This document shows positions 33,331 to 44,150 of a stretch of DNA of 64,000 bases, in pieces. The stretch covers positions 22,505,300 to 22,569,299 of the forward strand of contig NC_045142.1 of assembly GCF_008831285.2 (NCBI RefSeq), given 5' to 3'. The notes below the pieces were generated by a model. It had not been told where the DNA came from. It worked only from the letters and a program-made list of their open reading frames with translations, and made no database searches. The stretch is from Nymphaea colorata. Taxonomy: Eukaryota > Streptophyta > Magnoliopsida > Nymphaeales > Nymphaeaceae. Positions within the stretch are counted from its first letter, which is position 1, and each line of letters opens with the position of its first letter. Both the position numbers and the translations under genes were made by a program.

Positions 33331-33531
33331 CAAACAAGAGAGAGAGAGAGAGAGAGAGTGTCGGTCAGCCACCCATGAGTTCTTTTTGGCGATGGCCTGG
33401 GCCTCCTTTTTTACACCCCTACCTTGTCCAGTGATATTGGTTCGTGTTGGTCAGTACAGGGCTTGTGCTCGATCCGGTCAAAGGACACCAAACGGATCAG
33501 GCTGGTCTTTCTTTGGAAAACTAAATGTAGA

Positions 33532-33653
33532 AAATAAATGAGTGGCTGCTCATTGTGTTCGGCCAGTCGCTACTTGTCAAACCAAATAATGGAAATAAAT
33601 GAGTGGCTCCTCGTTGTGTTCGACCAGTCTTTACTTGTCAAAATAGCAATCCA
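33532..33653. repeat. 61-bp tandem duplication
   Basis: AAATAAATGAGTGGCTGCTC (33532) recurs as AAATAAATGAGTGGCTCCTC (33593), and the following CATTGTGTTCGGCCAGT is also doubled. A related single copy is near 37595. Confidence 0.8.
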
Positions 33654-33734
33654 AGAAACTGGGCTGCGCCCTGCATCAATGGTCCAGCCATACTGTTTTT
33701 ACATGTATATGGACAGACCGGACCCACCAATTAC

Positions 33735-35140
33735 CATTTGATGTTTCTCATATGCCTTTTATGTGGGCAAATTCCCATCCTGATCTCTTTCTTACGAACA
33801 TAAAATAACTATATTAATATCGAGTTACATGCACAAGGTTGTACACGCAAATGTATACCAAAGGGAAAAAAAAAAGAAAGGAGTTGGGGTATTTTGACTT
33901 TTTTTTTTTGTAAATAAGTGTATATTTGGGATTTTTTGCTTTTTCATAAACCCTTTTTGTCCTTCTAAAAATTTATTTTATTCTTTACTTATTATGTACA
34001 ACTTTTATACATAGGGGTGTAAACATAACCAGTTTCAAGTTTCAGTTTGAGTGAAAACTGAAATCCGGCTTCCCATAATGCCCATGCCCATGTGGGTAGA
34101 GCCAAATGTCCATCAACTGGCATAGCACTTCCACCCTAGTTCCACTAGTATAGCACATTGCTCTCAAATGATAACCTTCCTTAGATTATCTAGCAATCGA
34201 GTTATCATGTTATAAGTGTAAGATATATAGTTTTCCATTACCTAACATATATGTTCAAGTATAATAATGTAATTGGTCTGCATGCCCATCCGGCAGCCAC
34301 TGCTTGTGATATCAAGTAGGTACTTTTTTGCTGGGAAACTGCCGAGGGAGCCCCTCGCTTTATTGAAATGTCAAATAGGTAATTAAATAAATAATTTAAT
34401 CCACTGTCTATGTCACTAATTTCTAGACACCAGCTGACATTGTAACATTTTGTGAGGGGACTATGTTGTAAGAAGGGCAGTAGCAGAGCTAACGGTGGGT
34501 CAGTGTGCACCATATTTACCCACACCAGTTAGTCAAAAATTATATTGTGATAAAGCTGGACTCACTTCCAGTCACTTCATAGTGCCCACATGGGTACTGT
34601 CAAACTCAGGTCGGCGACTCAAGCGATGTTCAGTCAAAAAATTTGGGTACTGCCACTAAAGATGAGGTTGAGGTTACAAGTTGACGGGTTAGGGCGAGCT
34701 TATCCATGTAGTGAGAAATCAATTTTCTCAAAGATCATGGCAACTTTCCTGCTTGGCGGGCCATTACAGATCCTTTGATGGGATTTTCATATGATCCGAT
34801 CAGGTTGACTGAAAACTGGATTGGCCGGGTCATTCCTGAATATTCAAGAGATTCAAATAAAAGTCAAGAAGAATGAGGAGAGAAGGGTGGTGGAGGAGGA
34901 GAAACTGAACTATAGCCACCAGCATTGTCATGGGATGTCGCTTGTTGATTTCTTCAATCGATGCTGCTTGAGTTTTTGACACTGACGGTCAATGGCCAAG
35001 CTGCCAATTGGTAACATATTTATTACATGATTAAGAAAACACTTAGTACAATCAATTATCAGAAACCTCATTATTTTATCATCTAGCTAGTTCCACCTCC
35101 AACCATGGTTAGTGGCAGCTTGAGTTAGGAATGTTGGACT
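33735..35140. repeat. dispersed repeat T, copy 1 (partner 56563-57860)
   Basis: It is collinear with 56563-57860 (TTTGATGTTTCTCATATGCC, AATGCCCATGCCCATGTG, GGTTAGCGCG-like block, GATCCTTTGATGGGATTTTC, TGTCATGGGATGTCGCTTGT). Partial copies lie at 39640-40600 and 55815-56540. Confidence 0.8.
34489..34655. mobile_element. MITE-like element of the GTGGCGGAGC/GCTCCGCCAC family
   Basis: It starts AGTAGCAGAGCTAACGG and ends GGTACTGCCACT, an imperfect inverted repeat, with a GTGTGCACC...ACCCACACCAG block inside. Relatives at 39334-39473, 40190-40340, 41718-41886 and 56150-56515 show the same ends. Target duplications are not clear. Confidence 0.4.
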
Positions 35141-35661
35141 TAGGGTTAGCATTGATAGTTGCAAAGTTAAAAGACATTGTGAAGTTAAGCGACTTATATA
35201 ACCGTCACAGAACACATTGTGTTATGGGACCCAAAATTCCATCGTCAAAAGTTACAATAAGGTGTAGGCACATTCCATGGCCATTATGCTAACTTAAAGC
35301 AACTAATGTCGCAACAAACCTAACTAAGACATGATGGCCATTTTCATCGGTAATCGTTTGGGCAACGGGACTTGTGTTGGTAGAGTTTTGACCGTCGCGA
35401 TTACTTATTAGCAACAGAATTGCCAGTATTAGCAACTGTCGAGTTAAAGCCATAGTTAGTGTTCATACTCGCTCAGACATATCTAAGTTAAGCTATAAAC
35501 TTAAACGGAGGGGAAAACATCTTTAAAACAAGATACATATATTTATTCAACATGAAAAAATAACACCATCAACCACATGACAATCAGGACATAAAACATA
35601 AGCAGCGTCCCATGCTGCCAATTATAGGCTAGTACAGAGAACCACGTAGATCATCACAAAA

Positions 35662-35722
<61 letters not shown>
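35662..35722. repeat. (CA)21(TA)8 microsatellite
   Basis: A perfect AC run followed by TA. The corresponding position of copy D (51485-51518) has only TA. Confidence 0.95.
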
Positions 35723-35738
35723 GTATATGTATATACCT

Positions 35739-35929
35739 TTAGCCCTGAGTACATTCAATTGGTGCAAAAGAAAGCGGCCCCTTCCCCAAATCATATTTCA
35801 CATGCACGTTCTTCTGGAAAACATTCCCGAAAATGGCTAAGCTAGCAGTCGCACTTCTCAAAGATATTTGATGGAGGCAGCTTCAAGTCTGCATTGGTGG
35901 ATTGAAAGGACATCTCCAGCAATCCTTAA
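35739..35929 (-). pseudogene. CDR1-type aspartic protease, C-terminal fragment (copy C)
   Basis: The minus strand ends in a tail that matches the last exon-like part of copy D (ending FAPIECTQG, then TAA at 35741-35739), with the LPPSNIF-like block upstream. Homology stops at about 35929, where a MITE is inserted. Only the last ~60 codons of the family are present, with several substitutions and small deletions (the AAQQNMHVKY region is altered). Confidence 0.65.
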
Positions 35930-35936
35930 TAAGGGT

Positions 35937-36161
35937 GGGTATCGGGCCGGCCCGGCCCGGTAAGGGCCAGCCCGGGTCTCGTTCCGGGCCCGGCCCGGCC
36001 TGGCCCATTTAAATTAAAAAAATATTTTTCAATTATAAAATAACATTTTTTTAATATAAAATGTATTTTTTAAGAATAAAAAATATTAAAACAAAAAAAT
36101 TAAAAAATATATATATATTTTTAACTTACCGGGCCTAAACGGGCCGGGCCGGCCCGGCGGC
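35937..36161. mobile_element. hAT-like MITE with CCCGG-rich ends
   Basis: The 225-bp block has GC arms built on GGGCCGGCCCGG at both ends in inverted orientation and a pure AT core (36010-36125). It is flanked by TAAGGGT direct repeats (35930-35936 and 36162-36168), and eight bases match with one difference. An 8-bp duplication fits a hAT element; assignment is by structure only. Confidence 0.6.
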
Positions 36162-36165
36162 TAAG

Positions 36166-36352
36166 GGTAGGAACTGGGCCAGGCACCAGATGGACAATTG
36201 GGACCATTTGACCAACTGGCCAGATAAAAAACTTGCAGGGATAGCTGGCCTGGATTGGGTATTGGGGGTTCGACTTGGCCCAAATACATACCTTTATACT
36301 TTTTTTTTCCACATTCTTTGGCATGATTCCAGCAGTCGACTCCCATACAAAC
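36166..36352. repeat. dispersed repeat (partner 63134-63333)
   Basis: CTGGGCCAGGCACCAGATGG, GATAGCTGGCCTGG, GGCCCAAATACATA and TTCTTTGGCATGAT recur at 63134-63333. Confidence 0.85.
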
Positions 36353-38102
36353 TCTTGACATATTCCCAATGGTTTCCAAAAAATTAGAAAATGAAAAGTG
36401 AAGAGTTTCAAATAAGGATAGATATCAGGTTGAGTACAAGATAAACATGAAGTTGATGGTCAGGTCCTGGCCCAATAACTAAACAGAGCAGGCTTGGACT
36501 GCCATGGAAGGCTTTGGGTCAGCCCAAGCACGGCTTTATCAAGCCTTGGTCCAGCCTAATGCTATTCCAGATCCGGTTCACCCACTTTCATTTAGGTGAG
36601 AGCCAGCTTGCTCGGACCTAACCCAACCCTTTGACGTCCCCAGGTTGGGTTAAACTGCAGATGCCCTCTTTGACCAACTCCAATGATGTCATTGATCGAT
36701 TCCTCAACAATGCCAAACTGCAGATGCTGGACTGTAGATGGTCCGTGTGGGCCCACAGTTTGAGAGTGAGATCAAGCTGGGAGCTACTTTGTCAATATTT
36801 TGGAAATTTCTCAGACTGAATTGTAAAATCAAGTGGAAAGTGAAAGAAACCCGTAAGCACATCTGCGTCTTTTAAAATGGGCGATTGGCGATGAATTGGC
36901 TAAATCATGCTTCATTCCGAATCACTTGAATAAAGACTGGCTGATTGCCTCAAGGCACATAGGGCAACTGGGCTGCAAGGCAGTTCATATCCAAGGAATT
37001 CAAGGTTTGAATCTTGTGGCCGCTGTCACATTGTAGTGTGTTATTTCTCTTGTCTGCAAATCATGGCAAGAACAACATTCGAGTTGAACAATGTAAAGTA
37101 CGTCCACCTTGGTGGTTTTATGAAGAAGAGAGTTTCTTCTAAGTAAACATAAATAAATAAATAAATATTAGCGGATTTGTATAACACTTTGGATCAACCC
37201 AAGCCAAGCCCCTACAATTCAAATCGGCTGATTCCAACCAACTTTTACAAGAGAAAAACAGAATGTGAGAGTATGAATAATTAAAGTACCATTAAGGCGG
37301 ATTGATAAGTATCACAATAGGCAACTCCTATTTATCAAGAATGATGCAGGAACATGTGGGCTTGTCTGGGCAATTGCCCACACAGGCACACAAAAATTAC
37401 TAGTTTAATTGCTAAAGCTCCGTAGCTATTTTTCTGATTAGCATATGGCATCCCTTGGCCACTGATTTTCTGAAGGGCCTGCCTGTCAGCACTGAATATC
37501 TAGCTTCGCCACCAATGAGTAACTGTGTTTTGCGGCGACCCATTCAAACTGCGAACCGATGAGGTCAGTCCTTTTCCTTTGGAAAAACTGTGGAGTCAAT
37601 GGCTGCTCATTGTGTTTGACAAGTCCTGGATTTCTCAAAATGCAATCATGGCACCCCAGTCCAAGAAACTGGGCTCAATCCATCGACGGTCCAGCCATGC
37701 TCTTCAGATAGCCTGATCCACCATGCAACTTCTTCTTGATTGATGTTTAATATTTATATGCTTCCTACTGAAGCGTTCTTCTAGGTCATGCACATAGACC
37801 TCATGTTGGCTAACAACGCCGGACGCAATGGTTTGGGCTACTTGTCAAAGAAAGAAAAATGTGACCCATGGATGCAATGGAATTCTGACAAAAGAATATT
37901 CCATGCATGTCTCTCTCTCTAATAGCCCACATCGTCCGTTAATCTTTCCACCATCCCTAAGAGCTGTTTTAGAATAAAGAAACAAATCAGGCTGAATCAG
38001 AAAGAGAGAGAGAGTGGGAGAGAGAGAGAGAGAGAGAGAGAAAGGGTGGTGACAGTTGCTCATGAAGAGGCCATGAGTGGAGAGCATTCAGCTGAGTTCA
38101 GG

Positions 38103-38303
38103 GTAGATTGAGTTTAGTGCCCGGTTAAGGGTACCCAACATACATACCCAAGAGTAAGGGGACATTGTAGTAATTTTCAAAAGGTATGTTCTTTATATTT
38201 TTTTTTTGACTTCCACTTTTGTCATCCCTTTTTTTTTTCGTTGTGAATTGGGACTATTTTCAAATTTTTTTGCATTAGTATGACACATATATAACCGGGT
38301 TTA
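38103..38303. mobile_element. 201-bp insertion with 9-bp target duplication
   Basis: Relative to the empty copy at 26050-26075, about 210 extra bases lie between two copies of GAGTTCAGG (38094-38102 and 38304-38312). Near its ends the insert contains CCCGGTTA and its inverse TAACCGGG. A 9-bp duplication is typical of Mutator-like elements and 8-9 bp fits others; the ends do not form a long perfect inverted repeat. Confidence 0.6.
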
Positions 38304-38421
38304 GAGTTCAGGTGGACATGGGACAACACGAACATATTTGTATTAATGTAACAGCCATAATGAAAGGAGAGTATCCGGTCCAAGAAAAGGAATTACAGAA
38401 AAGACATATCTTCAAAGAAGA

Positions 38422-38424
<3 letters not shown>

Positions 38425-38477
<53 letters not shown>
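38425..38477. repeat. (TA)26 microsatellite
   Basis: A perfect TA run. Confidence 0.95.
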
Positions 38478-38480
<3 letters not shown>

Positions 38481-41329
38481 AAAGATATTATGGAAGAGTT
38501 AAAAAGTCTAAAATAAACATCATTTTATTAAAAAATTTAAAAGTACCCCAACCCCATCTTTTTTCACTGTATATAATAAGAAAGAAACATTTTGAAAGTG
38601 TAGAAAAAAGGTTATGAAAAGGTCAAAAAAGTCTAAAATAAACATTTCTTTATTAAAAAATTGAACATATCAAAACCCCATCTTTTTTCCACTGCATACT
38701 TGTGTGTTCGGATGTGCATGCAACCCAATCTCATATCGGGGCTTCGGGTCAGCAGGCGGTGGAGAGAAGAAACTGCACTTTGGCCACCATCATTGTCATG
38801 GGATATCGCTTGTTGATTCCTCAATCGATGCGATGCTGTGGATGAGATAAAACTTTAAAAAATCTGGAATTGGTTCTTGAACTGATGGACTAGCATTTGC
38901 TTATCCATCTATAGGAACAAGTTTTCTCAGACATCTTTGACTTGATTTCTTGCTTAAGTGGGCATCTGATATACTTTCGGTGACGTATGTGGAGGGCTAC
39001 ATATCTATATGATCGAATATATTGCATGCCTAAGGTCTGATTTGTATAGGTTAAAAGTGAAAACTGCAAGGACCGCTTAGGCATGAAGCAACATAAAGCA
39101 CCCACCTAAATAGATCTGTTTTCTCTTCTTCATGTTTCGTATTTGTTATTTGTTCTGTTTTGTCACTTTCTGATTTTCAATTTTTTCATTGGAGGAAAGA
39201 GATCCAGGGAAATTGTGTATAGTCACTCATGCTCGGTTAGACTTCTGCTAAGCATCCCCATTTTGTCTACCTATTTAGGGGTTGTTCTTATTATGAAAAC
39301 TGTACGAGTGTTGCTGCTGCCGAATGACTCCTTAACAGTAGTGGAGCCACATTGGGGATTTTGTAAGCAATTTCCTGTACCAGTCATTGATACTTCTTTT
39401 TTTTTTTATTTTTTTTTATATACCTTAAAGTTGAAAGTTAAATTAATACTACCCCCCAGTCAGAAATTTGGCTTTGCCACTACCCCTTTAGGGTTCTATT
39501 TTTCTTCAGCTTGATCTCTAGCTGAAAACCATTTTGGTGATTTTTGGACTCTGCTTAGTTTGAAGGTGTGAAGCATAGACTCCACCCAACATGCACCAAA
39601 CTCCACAAGTTAGTGATGTACTCCATTTTTTGGTGATTGATTATAACCTTGCTTAGCTTATCTTGCAATCAAGTTGAGGAGTTACCATGTTCTAAGTTTA
39701 AAATATATAGTTTTCCAGTACCTAACAGAAATTCTTGTATAATAATGTAATTGCGCTGCATGAACTTCCGGCAGCCACTGCTTGTGAAATCAGATAGATT
39801 TTTTGCCTTCAAAAACTGTCGAGGGAGCCCCTCGTTCTATTCATGAGACATCAAATAGGTAATTAAATATACAAATGACAGTAATTAATCCACTTTCTAT
39901 GTCATAACTTATAGACACCAAGATTGGAACATTTTGCCAAGGGACTTACGGTGGCTGGTGACATTAGCTAGTGATGTAACAAGTTCTTGCGTCATTTACT
40001 GGGGATTGCATGAAACTTTTTGTTTTTTCTGCACCCTTCTCCACAATCGAAGCAATTTTAAGTAATAGCGTTTGGACATTCTTGTGTTGAAGAATTCCAA
40101 TCACCATTTGAACAATAAGAGAGACATCTTAACGTATTCCTTTGGTAACCACAATAAGCGGTGAACATGCTGTAAAAAGGGAAGTGTTGAAGCGAAGTGT
40201 GGGTTGCTGTGCACCATTGCCCCACACCAGTATTGTTGCGATGATGCTGGACCTAGTTGCTGTCACATCATAGTCCCCACATCAGACCCAGGTCGGTGAC
40301 TCACGTGCCCTTCAGCCAAAAAGTCTTCGCTCCGCCACTAAAGAAGGGGCTGAGATCACAATTTGGCGGGCTAGCGTGAAATTATTCATGTCATGAGGAA
40401 TCAATTTTTTGAAAGATCATAGTAATTTTGCTTTGCTGGGCTATCCTACATCCTTTGATGGGATATTCATATGATCCATCTATTGTACAAGTTGACTGGA
40501 AAATAAACGAATGTCATCATAATTTAAACATGTTTAAGGGTAATTAAAATGGGTGATTAACAATGGATTGGCACGATCATTTCTAAATATTCAAGTGATT
40601 CAAAAATGAACCTCCACGGCAGGATGATTATTTGTTTGTTTGGTGTCAATAAAGAAACATCGCAAAATATGCATTTGCAACGATCAATTGCTTGACCATG
40701 GTTTTCAATTATGGAATCCAACTTTTATGGCAGTTTTTAAAAATACAAAATAACCATCCGAGCACAGAAATAGCTGCCTAATTTCAACACACAGACACAC
40801 ACACTCATATATATGTATATATATTCCCATTAGCAACTCCCTAGACAACTGCACTTGAGGCTCTTAATTCTGTTGAACAAATTTGGCCACCTGGTCATTG
40901 TTCAATCTCATAAGACAATACTTGAAACTGTAGGAAACTTAATTTGAAGAAAGAAACAATATTGTAAAGTGGTATCGTATCACTTATCGATCAGGCTAAC
41001 CTATATATGTATGGTAAACATATTGTAAATTTATTTTTGTAATGCATTCACAATTAAAAAAGAAAAAATAGCAATAAATTCTGATAAAACCAAGAAAAAT
41101 GTTTCCTATATAAAACAACTCATCACAATGTTACACACATAATAAAAATTCACAAATCTTCATCTACAGACATAATAATGGTAAGACATGATAACCATGA
41201 TAAAACTTGAGGTCTTAAAGACTTTTACAATAAACTTTTTATTGCTTTTACATGATGTTATCTAACATTTATAATATGCAACCTATCTATTCACCTTCTT
41301 CATCTTCATTATAATATTCAAACTCATTT

Positions 41330-41760
41330 TGCTTCATTGTCTTCATCCCCTTCAAGTGGAATGTCCTCACCAGCATATGCAGGCTCACCTTCTTCAATGT
41401 TCAAAAGAAGTAGGCCACAATGAGGCCTCCATCCTTTCACATCAAATTCCTCAGATGATCACTGCTGCTCAGAGCATCATTGTCAAAATTCAAAAGAAAT
41501 TGCAAATTCCAAGAAATGGCTACTAATGGTGCTAGAGTCACTCTCAAAAGCATGTTCCTTTCTTCAAGCAGCCACAATTCACTTCAAGCCTTCCAAGATA
41601 GTCAAACTAATTGAAATATTCATCACCAAAATATTTTTATTGCATGACGAATGACAAATACAAGTGCCATGTGGTGAAACATGAAGAGGTAATCTGAAAC
41701 TCATGGTGGTCTCCATGGCAGAGTTACATTGTAGCTGGTGTGGGCAATTACCCACACCAG
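41330..41760. repeat. dispersed repeat, copy 2 (partner 1420-1860)
   Basis: This is the better-preserved copy. On the minus strand, 41403-41330 reads EEGEPAYAGEDIPLEGDEDN with stops soon after, an acidic protein tail. It is followed by an inverted-ended element with GCAATTACCCACACCAGC. Confidence 0.6.
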
Positions 41761-41892
41761 CTTACAAATTTTGCCCTATTTACATATGTAAACATAATTT
41801 ACTTTTGTTGTTTCTTCATGAGTGACCCTTCAAGTTTAAAACTGAGCAGAGTGCCTCTCAATCAGAAATTTCTAGCTCTGCCACTGGTGGTG

Positions 41893-42436
41893 TCACTAGT
41901 TAAACAATAGCATGACATTTTCAATTTGCGATCAAAATTGGAAATGATTTATGAGATGCAAGTATGAATGGCAAGAAATAATTTATGGAAACCTTTATTA
42001 TATCATATCAAGTTATCAAGGATTCCTATTAATATGAAGCAAGAAGTAAATGGATTTCTTGGATGAAGGCCTTCACACATGTTAATGGTTTCCTAGATAA
42101 ACCCTGAGGTCATAGACATTTTTGGTTTGCTTGCCCTTTTACATAAGTCCTCTATTGCTAAAGTTTCATATATATATATATATATATAAATATAAACATT
42201 ATGCTACATATAAAATGGTTTTTAAAGATTGACATGCGACCCTTGGAATCCAGCCGTATAAGTGAATCAAAAATATTTTACTTGCATAATAAGTTGTAGA
42301 GTCTTTGGGGTATTATTGTAAACCAACTTAAATTATTTCTTTTTTTCTTTCTATTCAAACAAGCTTTTATAACAATTTGTTTCATTCTATTTTCTTTCCT
42401 CCCCTTTTCTTCCCAAATCCTTTCTTTCCCTTTCCG
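41893..42436. repeat. dispersed repeat (partner 21651-22345)
   Basis: See the partner. This copy ends abruptly at 42436, where gypsy sequence starts. Confidence 0.8.
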
Positions 42437-42923
42437 CATATGAAGTATATGTCTGGATCTGAATATCTCCGAGACATATAATCAGGTTTTATTTTATGTG
42501 GTGGATATAGAACTCTCATTCAATCTGTTGCTTGGTAGACCATGGATACATATTACCAATGTGGTTCCTTCTACTCTAGATCAGTGCATCAAGTGGACTC
42601 ACAACATGAATACTATAATAATTTATGCAGAGGATAGGCAAAATCATCTTGTGCATCCACTGTTTCTAGTACCAACATATACAATTAAGGTACTTGGTAT
42701 TCGAGTCCACAAAGTAGAAAAAATATCCCAAGGTCTTAGCAAATTGGCTATTCAGAAGACAAAAAACAAATTTGGGTAAAAAAAGCTACCAAGCTTGAAA
42801 CAAGTTACAAAAGTCATCCATTATTCAAAAATTTCTGCCAGAATGAGAAAGGATTGGATTTACTCATATGCTATGACTATCAGCCATTCATTAGCCTTGG
42901 CAAACATGAAAATGGAATCTTCG
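42437..42923 (+). pseudogene. second copy of gypsy protease segment
   Basis: It is nearly identical to 15531-16022, starting ATGAAGTATATGTCTGGATC. The frame at 42498-42779 reads DIELSFNLLLGRPWIHITNV and VPSTLDQCIKW, keeping the LLGRPWIH form that the first copy has lost (LLSRPWIH). The upstream active site and downstream reverse transcriptase are absent. The similarity ends at 42923 (GAATCTTCGAG), where a GC-rich unrelated segment begins. Confidence 0.75.
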
Positions 42924-44150
42924 AGGGAAGAAGTATACCTGCCAGTCAGTCCTGGCTTAAGGCAGCAAAGGACTCAGGTGAAAACCGGCAGCTTGGTGCT
43001 GCCCTCGAGTATTTCAGCAACCGAGGATGAAGGACTCGGCCGACCTGGTCGAGGAAAGTGAAAGCTTCTGCCGATTGCTGCTGGAATACGAGTGGGGTAA
43101 CCTTCTCGGCTACGGCACTCCTTGCCGGTGATGAGTAGGCTCCGGTAGATAGAGGCTCGGTTGCCTCCAAGGTGAAGGCACTCCTTGATTCTACCGTAGA
43201 GGATAGGTCCACCTTGGTGAGGATAAGTAGAAGGGTCTTGGTTGGGTTGGGCTGAGCTAGGTCTGATATGACGTTGGCTGGGCTCGGCCAAATGCTAGGC
43301 TCAGTTGTGGTTAAGAGGGTTAGGTTCGGGTATGGCTAATATGTAGGTGGCATGCAGTGAGGTTAGGTCTAAAGGGAAAGGGTAGGATGGGAATGATGGA
43401 TGATTAGGTGTTAGGGTTGGTTGGCGGAAGGTGGTGACACTTCCTCTACATTAGGAAAGTCTCACGTTGGCAACGGCTAGTGATGAGGTGGCCGCGGATT
43501 ATGGCAAGAGAGTCATGCGTAATGGATAGGAAGGACGAGGGGCTGTTATGGAAAGGTATGGCACGTGGAGAAATTGGAAAGCGCATGGGGGAATGAAGGG
43601 TTGGATATGGCAAGGGGTAATGGCGCGTGGAAGGTTTCCTGTTTTGGAGCTAAGAGATCACGGGCTAGGATCTTGAGGCCGTTATGGAATGTGGGGAAGG
43701 GGAAGCGCGTGGAGGTCGCTGGCTCCTACCTTTATGGAATGCCTAGGAGTGGGACACGCTAAAGGGGGACTTGCCTTTGTGGTGGACCGTTACTAAGAGG
43801 ACTGTTGGCGCGCGAGGGAGGCTGCTCCATCCAATAATTCTGGCAGCGAGAGAGTTGCAAAATGTCGCTGGCGGCTATGGTTTCTCAACACCTAATGCGA
43901 GCTCTCAATGAAAAGCCAGAACTGCCCTTTACAAATTACACCTTAAGAAAATATGGTGGTTATAATCCATGGTTAATCCTAGAATGTTTTTGGGGCAACG
44001 GCTAGCTGTTTCGGCGGGGTGTGGCCTGAAAGTTGCCGACGCACAGCCAGTCTTCATCCGTCATACATAGCTCCACCGATACACCTCTGATTCCAGCCAA
44101 ACTAGGCCAAGACACTAGTAACTAATGGGCAACCAAACTGATATGCATGG
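42924..44150. other. GC-rich island of unknown nature
   Basis: It stands out as GC-rich against the AT-rich surroundings. There are overlapping open frames on both strands (for example 42974-43291 minus), typical of GC-rich DNA rather than genes. No domain is recognised. It may be an LTR or leader of another element, or captured genic DNA. Confidence 0.4.
43862..44005 (+). CDS. 47-codon small ORF in the GC-rich island
   Basis: ATG at 43862 to TAG at 44003-44005. The peptide MSLAAMVSQHLMRALNEKPE, then LPFTNYTLRKYGGYNPWLIL, is not low complexity. The start context is CAAAATGTC. I see no splice site or homologue; it could be a first exon, a small peptide or chance. Confidence 0.2.
   Translation: MSLAAMVSQHLMRALNEKPELPFTNYTLRKYGGYNPWLILECFWGNG

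Larger units (their letters stand above)
35160..35931. repeat. duplicated 3' region of the protease gene (partner 51060-51741)
   Basis: GACTTATATAACCGTCACAG, AAACTTAAACGGAGGGGAAA, TATTTATT-AACATG and the following microsatellite align with 51060-51520, and the protease end follows in both. It shows that the duplicated unit extended at least 450 bp beyond the stop codon. Confidence 0.8.
37765..39115. repeat. dispersed repeat S, copy 2 (partner 25745-26860)
   Basis: It is collinear with copy 1, apart from the 201-bp insertion at 38103, a long (TA)27 run at 38425-38477 and a local ~125-bp duplication (AAAAAGTCTAAAATAAACAT at 38500 and 38624). Confidence 0.8.

Noticed and set aside
39143-39514. 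123-codon plus-strand frame
   Set aside because: It crosses a MITE-like element and poly(T) runs and has a Phe-rich low-complexity part; no conserved motif.
42974-43291. 105-codon minus-strand frame in the GC-rich island
   Set aside because: It overlaps other long frames on both strands, as expected from GC-rich DNA with few stops; no domain is recognised.
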